A DNA stretch of 6,175 nucleotides from Flavobacteriales bacterium (GTDB lineage Bacteria > Bacteroidota > Bacteroidia > Flavobacteriales_D > Crocinitomicaceae). Shown piece by piece: positions 1 to 5,679 of this stretch. The stretch spans positions 1-6,175 of the forward strand of contig CANHBA010000131.1 of NCBI GenBank assembly GCA_947458985.1. The letters are read 5' to 3'. The stretch's first letter is position 1, and each line of letters starts with the position of its first letter. The notes below the pieces were generated by a model that saw only the letters and a program-made list of their open reading frames with translations, searched no databases and had not been told where the DNA came from. The translations under genes were made by a program, and so were the position numbers.

Positions 1-1
1 C

Positions 2-493
2 AAGTACCTAGACACCACTTATTTAATGGTTGGGGCACTAGATGGTCGCATTCATTTTTATGACAGCATTGCTTCTGGAACAAGTACGAATTTTCACGAG
101 CGTAGCACAGACTTTTTAGGGCTGAGTGCCCAAATTGGTGCTTATGCAGCCGCTGCCATTTCGAATTTAGACAACGATGCCCACCTCGAATTATATGTAG
201 GGCAAGATTTAGGAGGCCTGTTTTTACTTGAAAACGAGCCCGGCTCTGACCTCAGTGTAGCACCACTTCAAGTTGCGCCATTACAAGTTTATCCGAATCC
301 TACCAATGGTAGGCTTATCTTAAAAGGAGTGCAAGGGCTTTGCTCAGGCGCACTTATTTCATTGAGTGGTCAGGTAGTGCTGCGCTTTTCAGATTTGAAA
401 AGTCAAGAGCAGTTAGATATTTCTTCAGCGGCAGAAGGCACCTATATTTTAATGCTTTCTAATGGCCAAAGCAGCTTGGTCATCAAGCAATAA
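2..493 (+). CDS. Secreted T9SS cargo protein, FG-GAP/VCBS-like, C-terminal part
   Basis: This is the 3' end of a longer gene: the frame is open to the left edge, so the first ATG (at 26) is probably internal, and 163 residues are visible. Residues about 9-80 look like FG-GAP/VCBS beta-propeller repeats: a VGALDGRIHFYDS blade is followed by ISNLDNDAHLELYVGQDLGG, close to the usual DxDxDG-type loop and 'LELVVG' strand. A short linker (VAPLQVAPLQ) leads into a type A T9SS sorting domain that starts at VYPNPTNG (nt 287-310) and ends in EGTYILMLSNGQ...VIKQ. From the family, such proteins cross the inner membrane by Sec, cross the outer membrane by T9SS, and are released or anchored after the sorting domain is cleaved. 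The signal peptide and any catalytic domain lie outside the window, so the specific role is unknown. The stop codon is one base from that of the convergent hydrolase gene. Confidence 0.88.
   Translation, partial: KYLDTTYLMVGALDGRIHFYDSIASGTSTNFHERSTDFLGLSAQIGAYAAAAISNLDNDAHLELYVGQDLGGLFLLENEPGSDLSVAPLQVAPLQVYPNPTNGRLILKGVQGLCSGALISLSGQVVLRFSDLKSQEQLDISSAAEGTYILMLSNGQSSLVIKQ
260..289 (+). repeat. Tandem 15-base repeat in the linker before the sorting domain
   Basis: Two adjacent five-codon units (260-274 and 275-289) both encode APLQV. They differ at three bases, all synonymous: GCA/GCG in the Ala codon and CTT/TTA in the Leu codon. The repeat lies between the propeller-like part and the YPNP start of the T9SS domain. 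Confidence 0.8.
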
Positions 494-530
494 ATTAAGC
501 AATACGGAGTTCGAGGAGTTGTTGGCCATT
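461..530. repeat. 9-base inverted repeat around the convergent stop codons, with a small inner hairpin
   Basis: AATGGCCAA at 461-469 is the exact reverse complement of TTGGCCATT at 522-530, with 52 bases between. Inside it, GCTTG (474-478) can pair with CAAGC (484-488) around a five-base loop just before the stop of the left gene. No U-tract follows the inner hairpin, so it is a poor intrinsic terminator. The 9-mer core TGGCCA is itself palindromic, which makes a chance match easier. Structural or terminator function is only a possibility. Confidence 0.3.
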
Positions 531-1103
531 GAGTTCGGCAGTGAGCACATCTCCAATTTGTACGGGGCCAACACCGGCAGGTGTGCCTGTAAAGATCAAG
601 TCACCGGTTTTGAGGGTTACATACTGAGATACATAAGCAATGACGGTATCAATACTGAAAATAAAATCTTTCGGATGGCCAATTTGTTGCACCTTGCCAT
701 TTTGAAAGAGTTTGAATTCGGCTGTTTCTAAGTCAATTTCGGTTTTGGGGATCCAGGTATTCGAAATAGGTGCGCTGTGGTCAAAACCTTTGGCGCGTTC
801 CCATGGTAAACCGTTTTCTTTGCAGTGTTGTTGGAGGTCTCGGGCTGTGAAGTCTATGCCTAAGGTAAAATGCGTGTAGTATTTGTGTGCAAATTCTGCA
901 GCGATATGCTTGCCGACTTTCTCGATGCGCACCACGAGTTCACATTCAAAATGTAAGTCAGACGTAAACTTTGGATAATAAAAATCGCCTTCTCTGAGTA
1001 GGGCAGTATCAGGTTTTAAAAAGTAGAGCGGTTCTGTCGGAAGCGCAGCCTTCATTTCTTTGGCATGGTCTGCATAGTTGCGGCCAATACAGATGATTTT
1101 CAT
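495..1103 (-). CDS. Fumarylacetoacetate hydrolase family protein, FAHD1/YcgM-like acylpyruvate hydrolase
   Basis: The 202-residue protein is a complete single-domain FAH-fold enzyme, about the length of short bacterial FAH proteins. It begins with KIICIGRNYADHAKEM, the typical start of the FAHD1/YcgM group, in which His13 and Glu16 match the His-Glu lid dyad. Metal ligands are visible as Glu53 and Glu55 (FECELVVRI) and Asp84 (GIDFTARDLQ). Lys105 lies in ERAKGFDHSAP, and LIFTGTPAGVGPV (169-181) closes the active site. Family members cleave acylpyruvates or decarboxylate oxaloacetate using Mg2+ or Mn2+ in the cytoplasm; the exact substrate here is inferred, not shown. The ATG overlaps the TGA of the upstream exonuclease (ATGA, 1100-1103), which suggests coupled translation as the last gene of the E2-exonuclease-hydrolase set. 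Confidence 0.92.
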   Translation of the reverse strand: MKIICIGRNYADHAKEMKAALPTEPLYFLKPDTALLREGDFYYPKFTSDLHFECELVVRIEKVGKHIAAEFAHKYYTHFTLGIDFTARDLQQHCKENGLPWERAKGFDHSAPISNTWIPKTEIDLETAEFKLFQNGKVQQIGHPKDFIFSIDTVIAYVSQYVTLKTGDLIFTGTPAGVGPVQIGDVLTAELNGQQLLELRIA

Positions 1104-1933
1104 GGCTTTTTGAATTTATTCTTCAGTAGTTCGAGCTTGTCTTCGATTTGATGGCTGGCATTGGCGGCTTTGAGGCGTTCCATTTCTTTGCGCAACACTT
1201 GTTTGGTGTTCAAAGGGAAGTCCGCTTCTAGCATCCAGCCGTAGTAGCCGGGCTCTAGTTTGAGCACTTGTGCAACGGTTTTGCCTTTGTGTTTGCCAAA
1301 ATTATAGCACACCTCTTGGTTGTCATCAAAAGACAAACGACCTGCGAAATCGGCATTTTGTTGGGTGCCTACGGTCGAAAACTTAGCCAAACCAGCAATA
1401 TTGTTGTCGAGGTCGGCGTATTTTTCTGTTTGCGCTTGTAGTACTTCTAGAGTAGCAAGGGTGTCGTAAAGCGCGTTGTGTGCGTTCTCAATTTGCTTGC
1501 CGCAATAAAACTTATAGGCTGCAGCGAGTGTGCGTTGTTCCATCTTGTGAAAGATGTTCTGAACGTCAACGAAATGACGCGCGCCTAAATCGAAGTCGAT
1601 GCCGCAGCGCAAGAGTTCTTCTGAAAGCACTGGGATGTCGAATTTATTGGAGTTGTAGCCCGCTAAATCGGAGTTGCCAATAAAATCGAGTAGGCGAGGA
1701 GCGAGTGCAGCAAAAGTTGGGGCATCGGCCACCATTTCGTTGGTAATGCCGTGAATGGCTGCAATTTGGGCAGGGATGTTTTGCTCCGGATTAACGAGTT
1801 CGTTGAAGGTTTCGGTATGTCCGTCTTCGAATAATTTGATGACAGCAATTTGAACAATGCGGTCTTTGGTAATGAGCAGACCGGTTGTTTCGAGGTCGAA
1901 AACGCAAAGCGGGCGTTCGAGTTGGAGCGCCAT
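1100..1933 (-). CDS. DEDDh 3'-5' exonuclease (DnaQ-like) with ExoX-like C-terminal domain
   Basis: The protein has 277 residues. The N-terminal 170 or so form a DnaQ-type exonuclease with all three Exo motifs: Asp13 and Glu15 in VFDLETTG, Asp99 in YNSNKFDIPVL, and His152/Asp157 in HNALYDTLATLEVL. The set D-E-D-H-D defines the DEDDh class, which removes nucleotides from 3' ends with two metal ions. After a linker, residues about 209-251 (YNFGKHKGKTV...GYYGWMLEADFP...VLRKEM) resemble the small 'FGK.KGK...YL.W' domain found at the C-terminus of ExoX-like nucleases. A charged Lys-rich tail (264-277) follows. There is no polymerase or helicase domain, so a repair, proofreading or RNA-trimming role is possible. 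The gene starts two bases after the E2 stop and overlaps the downstream hydrolase by four bases, so it probably shares their mRNA. Confidence 0.93.
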   Translation of the reverse strand: MALQLERPLCVFDLETTGLLITKDRIVQIAVIKLFEDGHTETFNELVNPEQNIPAQIAAIHGITNEMVADAPTFAALAPRLLDFIGNSDLAGYNSNKFDIPVLSEELLRCGIDFDLGARHFVDVQNIFHKMEQRTLAAAYKFYCGKQIENAHNALYDTLATLEVLQAQTEKYADLDNNIAGLAKFSTVGTQQNADFAGRLSFDDNQEVCYNFGKHKGKTVAQVLKLEPGYYGWMLEADFPLNTKQVLRKEMERLKAANASHQIEDKLELLKNKFKKP

Positions 1934-1935
1934 GC

Positions 1936-3258
1936 TTAGATGGTGGTTTCTGGATCGAATCCTTCGAGGTAGTCGGCTACACGACGCACAAATTGCCCGC
2001 CTAAAGCGCCGTCAACCACGCGGTGGTCGTAGGAGTGAGACAAGAACATTTTGTGGCGGATACCGATGAAGTCGCCTTCTGGCGTTTCGATGACAGCAGG
2101 TACTTTGCGAATAGCGCCCAATGCTAAAATAGCGACTTGTGGCTGATTGATGATTGGGGTACCCATCACATTTCCAAAAGTACCGACGTTGGTAACGGTG
2201 TAGGTACCGCCTTGGATGTCTTCTGGCTTGAGTTTGTTATTGCGGGCGTTGTTGGCCAATTCGTTGACGGCTTTTGCCAAACCAACGAGGTTCATGCGGT
2301 CGGCGTTTTTAATGACCGGCACGATGAGGTTGCCACTCGGAAGCGCAGCTGCCATGCCGATGTTGATGTCTTTGCGTTTGATGATGTTGGTACCTGACAC
2401 AGATACGTTGATCATTGGGAAGTCTTTGATGGCTTTGGCCACTGCTTCCATGAAAATTGGTGTAAACGTGAGGTTTTCACCTTCGCGTTTTTTGAATTCG
2501 TTTTTCATGCGCTCGCGCCATTTGACGATGGTAGTGACGTCGGCTTCTACGTAAGAGGTAACGTGTGGAGAAACATGTACGGACATCACCATGTGTTCGG
2601 CGATGAGCTTGCGCATGCGGTCCATTTCGATGATTTCGTCACCGCTATTAGGAATAACTACAGGCTCTTTGATTTGAATGCCGTTGCTTGCTGGCGCCTT
2701 AGGAGCAGCTGCTTGAGGCGTTGCAGCCGCTGGTGCTACTGCAGGTGCAGCACCTCTTGTTTCGAGGTAGGCTAAAATATCTTTTTTGGTGACACGGCCA
2801 TCTTGACCACTGCCTTGTATAGCTGCGAGTTCGGCTGCACCGATATTTTCTTTGAGTGCAATGGTGCGCACGAGCGGTGAATAAAAACGACCATCGGTTC
2901 CTTTGGTTAAAGGCGCAACAGCAGCTGGAGCATTGTTAGCAACAACTGGGTTGGTAGTTTCGGTTGGTGTACTGACAGCAGCTGGTGCCGGTGCAGCTGG
3001 AGCTGGTGCAGCGCTTCCGTCGGTAGAAAGAATAGCAATGACGTCGCCAACTTGTGCAACTTGGTCTTTTTCAAAAAGAATTTGAATAAGGGTGCCTGCA
3101 GCTTCTGAAGGAAGTTCGTTGTCTACTTTGTCGGTGGCAACTTCTACGAGTGGTTCGTCCATGGCAACGGAATCGCCAATGTTTTTAAGCCAATTGGTAA
3201 TGGTTGCTTCGGTAACGCTTTCCCCCATTTTAGGTAGACGAATTTCTATTTGTGCCAT
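1936..3258 (-). CDS. 2-oxo acid dehydrogenase E2 subunit (dihydrolipoamide acyltransferase)
   Basis: The 440-residue protein has complete E2 architecture. A lipoyl domain covers residues 1-78, with the lipoylated Lys44 in TDKVDNE. An Ala/Pro-rich swinging linker follows (82-118), then a peripheral E1/E3-binding domain at about 124-165 (FYSPLVRTIA...GQDGRVTKKDILAYL), a second Ala/Pro linker, and the catalytic acyltransferase core (about 208-435). The core carries the active-site motif DHRVVDG (411-417; His412, Asp416). E2 transfers the acyl group from lipoamide to CoA and forms the core of the complex. TDKVDNE-type lipoyl motifs in Bacteroidota fit a branched-chain 2-oxo acid or mixed-substrate enzyme, but pyruvate or 2-oxoglutarate cannot be excluded. 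A start at 3294 would add 12 residues, but 3258 (MAQIEIRLPKMGES) matches family N-termini, and a possible promoter -7 box overlaps the 3294 start. No E1 or E3 gene is in view. Confidence 0.94.
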   Translation of the reverse strand: MAQIEIRLPKMGESVTEATITNWLKNIGDSVAMDEPLVEVATDKVDNELPSEAAGTLIQILFEKDQVAQVGDVIAILSTDGSAAPAPAAPAPAAVSTPTETTNPVVANNAPAAVAPLTKGTDGRFYSPLVRTIALKENIGAAELAAIQGSGQDGRVTKKDILAYLETRGAAPAVAPAAATPQAAAPKAPASNGIQIKEPVVIPNSGDEIIEMDRMRKLIAEHMVMSVHVSPHVTSYVEADVTTIVKWRERMKNEFKKREGENLTFTPIFMEAVAKAIKDFPMINVSVSGTNIIKRKDINIGMAAALPSGNLIVPVIKNADRMNLVGLAKAVNELANNARNNKLKPEDIQGGTYTVTNVGTFGNVMGTPIINQPQVAILALGAIRKVPAVIETPEGDFIGIRHKMFLSHSYDHRVVDGALGGQFVRRVADYLEGFDPETTI

Positions 3259-3291
3259 GTTGCTGTTAAATTGATGTCGTTGATTTGAGTG

Positions 3292-3299
3292 CAAAATTA
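3292..3299 (-). promoter_or_regulatory. Possible promoter -7 element for the E2-exonuclease-hydrolase genes
   Basis: Read on the minus strand this is TAATTTTG, a full match to the Bacteroidota -7 consensus TAnnTTTG, in the 59-base gap between the glycosyltransferase stop and the E2 ATG at 3258. I see no TTTG -33 element at the usual distance, and the region is AT-rich, so the match could be chance. If real, transcription would start near 3285, leaving a leader of roughly 25-30 bases. Confidence 0.4.
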
Positions 3300-3317
3300 A
3301 GGAAAATCAGACAATTA

Positions 3318-5246
3318 TTAGTGCGCTTCGTTGTCTAGCTTTCGGAGTTGTTTCCAGACGGAGGTGAGGTCGTGCTTGAGCGCATAGGTTTTAGTGTAGA
3401 TAAACGCTTGCAATTCAAAAGGTTGATCGTTGTTGAGTAAGGGTTGAACCAGAAATAATTTACCCTTCTTTTGCGTGTCTTTATTTCTGCCAACGCCCAC
3501 AAAAGAATAGCGTCCTGAAAGTACTTTGAGGAGGTTCAAAACAAAGCGTTTGGGTTGTTTATAGCCCCAAATGAGTAATGGTGAAAAGCACAATAAGACC
3601 AGAGCAAAACTCAAATCAAATAAGCGCTTGATGCGTTTGTTGACCGGGAGTTGCAGGGCATCAAAATGGATGTTGTAGTAGGTGCCGGCTTGGTCGATTG
3701 ATGAGCTCCCGATGAGATAGCTCGTGTTGGGTTGTGCAATTTTGTATTCGAGGTCAAGAGTGGCGGTGTCGGCCATTAGTTGAATGATTCTAGATGCGCC
3801 TACATCTTGTGCCGAGAAAATGAGCTCGTTGAGTTGGTGAACCCGAATGATTTCATCTAGCTGGGCTGGAGGTTGCATCGAGCCATCGCTTATTGCTATT
3901 TGAAAAAGCTGTTCAATTTGCGGATAAGTAGTTTTCAAGAGTTCGGCAATGCGCTCGTATTCGCCGTTGTTGGCAATGATGCCAAAGCGCTTTTTAGGGA
4001 GTTTACCAAAGTCAATACGGCCTTTGGTAAGGAGTTCTTTAAGGGAGCGTGTGAGGTAAAAAGAAAGTAAGAAACCAATAGCACCTAACAATATAAAAAG
4101 CCTAGAAAACTGCCACTCTTTAGGGAATAGGGCATAAGCCACCAAAATGGCGATCGTTCCCAAAAAGGTGCTCTTCCAAATTTGTTGCACGCGCGTGCCG
4201 CGGTCATAAAGGCCAAACAACCATGAGCAGAAAATCCAAATGCCTACATAGAAAGGGATGAGCACATCGTAAGCCCATTCGGGAAAGCGAATTTGGTTTT
4301 GTTCCCATTGTTGAGCTAAGACATATAAAAAGCTGACAGAAATAGCGGTGTCTATGGCCGGCCAACTTAGGTTTTGGACCACTCTTTTGAGTATCGAAGC
4401 GCTCGCTCTGAGGTAAATAGCCATGTGGATAGCCAACGAGAAAATGCGCGCGTATCGTGCCGAGAAATGTTTCTTGGCAAAAATAACCATGGCATTGTAG
4501 AAGACAAAAACGTAGTTGAGCGAGCCTTTTTTGGTGCTTTCTCCTTTGTAATGGATGATTTTTGTCTCGGGGAAATAAACGTTGGAATAGCCGCCTTGTT
4601 GAATTCTATAAGACAAATCGATGTCTTCGCCGTACATAAAAAACGCTTCGTCGAGTAGACCAACTTTATCTAGGGTTTCGGCGCGCATGAGCATAAAAGC
4701 ACCGCTCAGAACGTCTATTTCATGAATTTCATGCTCGTCTAGAAAGCCTAAATGATACGTGCCAAATTTTTTGCTTTTTGGAAAAAGCTTCGAAAGGCCA
4801 AATATTTTGTAAAACGATACAGCTGGGGTGGGAAGGCCTCTTTTGGATTCTGGCAAGAAGCGACCTTTGCCGTCGAGCATGCGCACGCCCATACCACCTG
4901 TATTCGGATGCGCGTCCATGTAGGCGATGCATTTATCGAAGGTGTCTTGCTCCACAACGGTGTCGGGGTTGAGTAAGAGCACATAGCGGCTGTTGCTTTG
5001 TAAAATAGCTTGGTTGTTTGCCTTTGAGAAACCGGCGTTTTCGGTATTGGCAATTACTTTGACCGTCGGAAACTTTTCCCTGACAAGTGCTACAGAGCCA
5101 TCTACGCTGTTGTTGTCCACGACAAAGATTTCGATGCGCAGGTTTTGACTTGCGGCCAGCACACTATTGAGACACTGCTCCAGAAAGTTAACTACGTTGT
5201 AATTAACGATCACGACACTCAAATCATGGCTGCGTTCTTTGGTCAT
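3318..5246 (-). CDS. Membrane family 2 glycosyltransferase fused to a degenerate sugar-phosphate-transferase-like C-terminus
   Basis: From the ATG at 5246 the protein has 642 residues. Residues 8-240 are a rhamnosyltransferase-like GT2 (GT-A fold) domain: VVIVNYN (11-17), VVDNNSVDG (42-50), NAGFSKANN (70-78), LLNPDT (91-96, the DXD-like site), SGAFMLMR (181-188) and FMYGEDIDLSYR (203-214). Hydrophobic segments follow at about 298-312, 326-346, 357-374 and 382-399. Residues 419-535 (KRFGIIANNGEYERIAELL onward) resemble the nucleotide-fold middle domain of WcaJ-type polyprenyl-phosphate transferases. The end (KRIKRLFDLSFALVLLCFSPLLIW, 537-560, then VLSGRYSFVGVGRN) recalls the PF02397 transferase domain but lacks its catalytic core. 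The likely role is sugar transfer at the inner membrane during surface polysaccharide synthesis; donor and acceptor are unknown. The 5246 start gives an ATGA overlap with the ridA stop, so it is preferred over 5261, which adds five residues. Confidence 0.88.
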   Translation of the reverse strand: MTKERSHDLSVVIVNYNVVNFLEQCLNSVLAASQNLRIEIFVVDNNSVDGSVALVREKFPTVKVIANTENAGFSKANNQAILQSNSRYVLLLNPDTVVEQDTFDKCIAYMDAHPNTGGMGVRMLDGKGRFLPESKRGLPTPAVSFYKIFGLSKLFPKSKKFGTYHLGFLDEHEIHEIDVLSGAFMLMRAETLDKVGLLDEAFFMYGEDIDLSYRIQQGGYSNVYFPETKIIHYKGESTKKGSLNYVFVFYNAMVIFAKKHFSARYARIFSLAIHMAIYLRASASILKRVVQNLSWPAIDTAISVSFLYVLAQQWEQNQIRFPEWAYDVLIPFYVGIWIFCSWLFGLYDRGTRVQQIWKSTFLGTIAILVAYALFPKEWQFSRLFILLGAIGFLLSFYLTRSLKELLTKGRIDFGKLPKKRFGIIANNGEYERIAELLKTTYPQIEQLFQIAISDGSMQPPAQLDEIIRVHQLNELIFSAQDVGASRIIQLMADTATLDLEYKIAQPNTSYLIGSSSIDQAGTYYNIHFDALQLPVNKRIKRLFDLSFALVLLCFSPLLIWGYKQPKRFVLNLLKVLSGRYSFVGVGRNKDTQKKGKLFLVQPLLNNDQPFELQAFIYTKTYALKHDLTSVWKQLRKLDNEAH

Positions 5247-5629
5247 TTTTGCGCGATACAAGAAATTTCAATCGTGACATCTAGTGGCAAACGCGCTACT
5301 TCAACCGTTTGGCGTGCAGGTGCTACACCGTCAAAATAGCTGGCATACACTTGGTTCATGGCGCTGAATTCGCCGAGGTCTTTCATGAAAATACTGACCA
5401 TTACTACATCTTGGTAGCTGAACCCCGCTTCTTGGAGCAGCGCACCGATGTTTTGCAAAACGCGGTGTGTGGCTTGTTCGATGTGGTCCATCTCGAGTAG
5501 GCCAGTGTTTGGGTTCAGTGGAATTTGTCCGCTGATATAAAGTGTGCTGTCTTTTAAGATGGCTTGGCTGTAGGGGCCAACAGGTGCTGGTGCGTTGGGT
5601 ATTTGAATGGGTTTTTTTGCTGTTGACAT
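5243..5629 (-). CDS. ridA: RidA family reactive enamine/imine deaminase
   Basis: The 128-residue protein has the same length as E. coli RidA and aligns along its whole length. PVGPYSQAI (16-24, with Tyr20) and YISGQIPLNPNTG (31-43) are typical of the family. The signature PARQTVEVARLPLDVTIEI (104-122) contains the carboxylate-binding Arg106 and the Glu121 matching the catalytic pair of active RidA. The enzyme is a trimer that hydrolyses 2-aminoacrylate and related enamines/imines formed by PLP enzymes to 2-oxo acids and ammonia, protecting cytoplasmic PLP enzymes. The residue after the signature Arg differs from the E. coli Ser-Cys (here Gln-Thr), which is not expected to abolish activity. 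It is the first gene of the minus-strand cluster, its TGA overlaps the glycosyltransferase ATG, and it is divergent from the amidotransferase gene. Confidence 0.95.
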   Translation of the reverse strand: MSTAKKPIQIPNAPAPVGPYSQAILKDSTLYISGQIPLNPNTGLLEMDHIEQATHRVLQNIGALLQEAGFSYQDVVMVSIFMKDLGEFSAMNQVYASYFDGVAPARQTVEVARLPLDVTIEISCIAQK

Positions 5630-5656
5630 GCCGCTTGCTTGAATTTACTACTTTTG
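5623..5656 (+). promoter_or_regulatory. Possible promoter for the amidotransferase gene
   Basis: TACTTTTG at 5649-5656 fits the Bacteroidota -7 consensus TAnnTTTG. TTGACA at 5623-5628 supplies a TTG that could act as the -33 element; the spacing of 23 bases from TTG to the -7 box is at the long end of the usual range. The -33 part overlaps the ridA start codon. A transcript would begin near 5663, leaving a short A-rich leader before the GTG at 5680. Confidence 0.5.
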
Positions 5657-5676
5657 CAAAGTAACAAAAAACAAGC
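5637..5676. repeat. Imperfect 40-base dyad between divergent genes, operator-like
   Basis: Three pairs of arms share exactly one centre, between 5656 and 5657: the perfect core TTTGCAAA (5653-5660), TTT/AAA (5644-5646 with 5667-5669), and outer arms GCTTG (5637-5641) and CAAGC (5672-5676). Thirteen of the 20 possible pairs are complementary. The centre lies at the junction of the two opposed -7 boxes, so a dimeric regulator or mutually exclusive polymerase binding is conceivable; no regulator is identified. Confidence 0.4.
5657..5664 (-). promoter_or_regulatory. Possible -7 element for ridA
   Basis: On the minus strand this reads TTACTTTG, one mismatch from TAnnTTTG. It directly abuts the opposite-strand -7 box at 5649-5656. 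I see no good TTTG at the usual -33 distance. A start near 5650 would give ridA a leader of about 20 bases without a Shine-Dalgarno sequence. Confidence 0.4.
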
Positions 5677-5679
5677 TAC

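Noticed and set aside
462..731. 89-codon open frame on + overlapping the end of the T9SS gene and antisense to the hydrolase
   Set aside because: It lies mostly antisense to a well-conserved FAH enzyme, has no recognisable family features, and overlaps two real genes.
2216..2554. 112-codon open frame on + inside the E2 gene
   Set aside because: Antisense to the E2 catalytic core with low-complexity Ser/Leu/Met composition; a shadow of the conserved minus-strand frame.
2700..3020. Repetitive GCAGCTGG/GGTGCAGC-like DNA that resembles a repeat array
   Set aside because: It encodes the Ala/Pro-rich swinging linkers of the E2 protein; the repetition comes from protein composition, not from a DNA array.
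3259..3317. Intrinsic terminator after the glycosyltransferase
   Set aside because: No GC-rich stem followed by a U-tract is visible in this gap, so read-through into E2 is possible.
4367..4663. Overlapping open frames on both strands within the glycosyltransferase
   Set aside because: Both lie within the conserved GT2 to first-membrane-segment region and show no family resemblance or start signals of their own.
5663..5679. Possible trp leader peptide or attenuator upstream of the amidotransferase
   Set aside because: The leader is under 20 bases if transcription starts near 5663, with no Trp codons and no competing hairpins.
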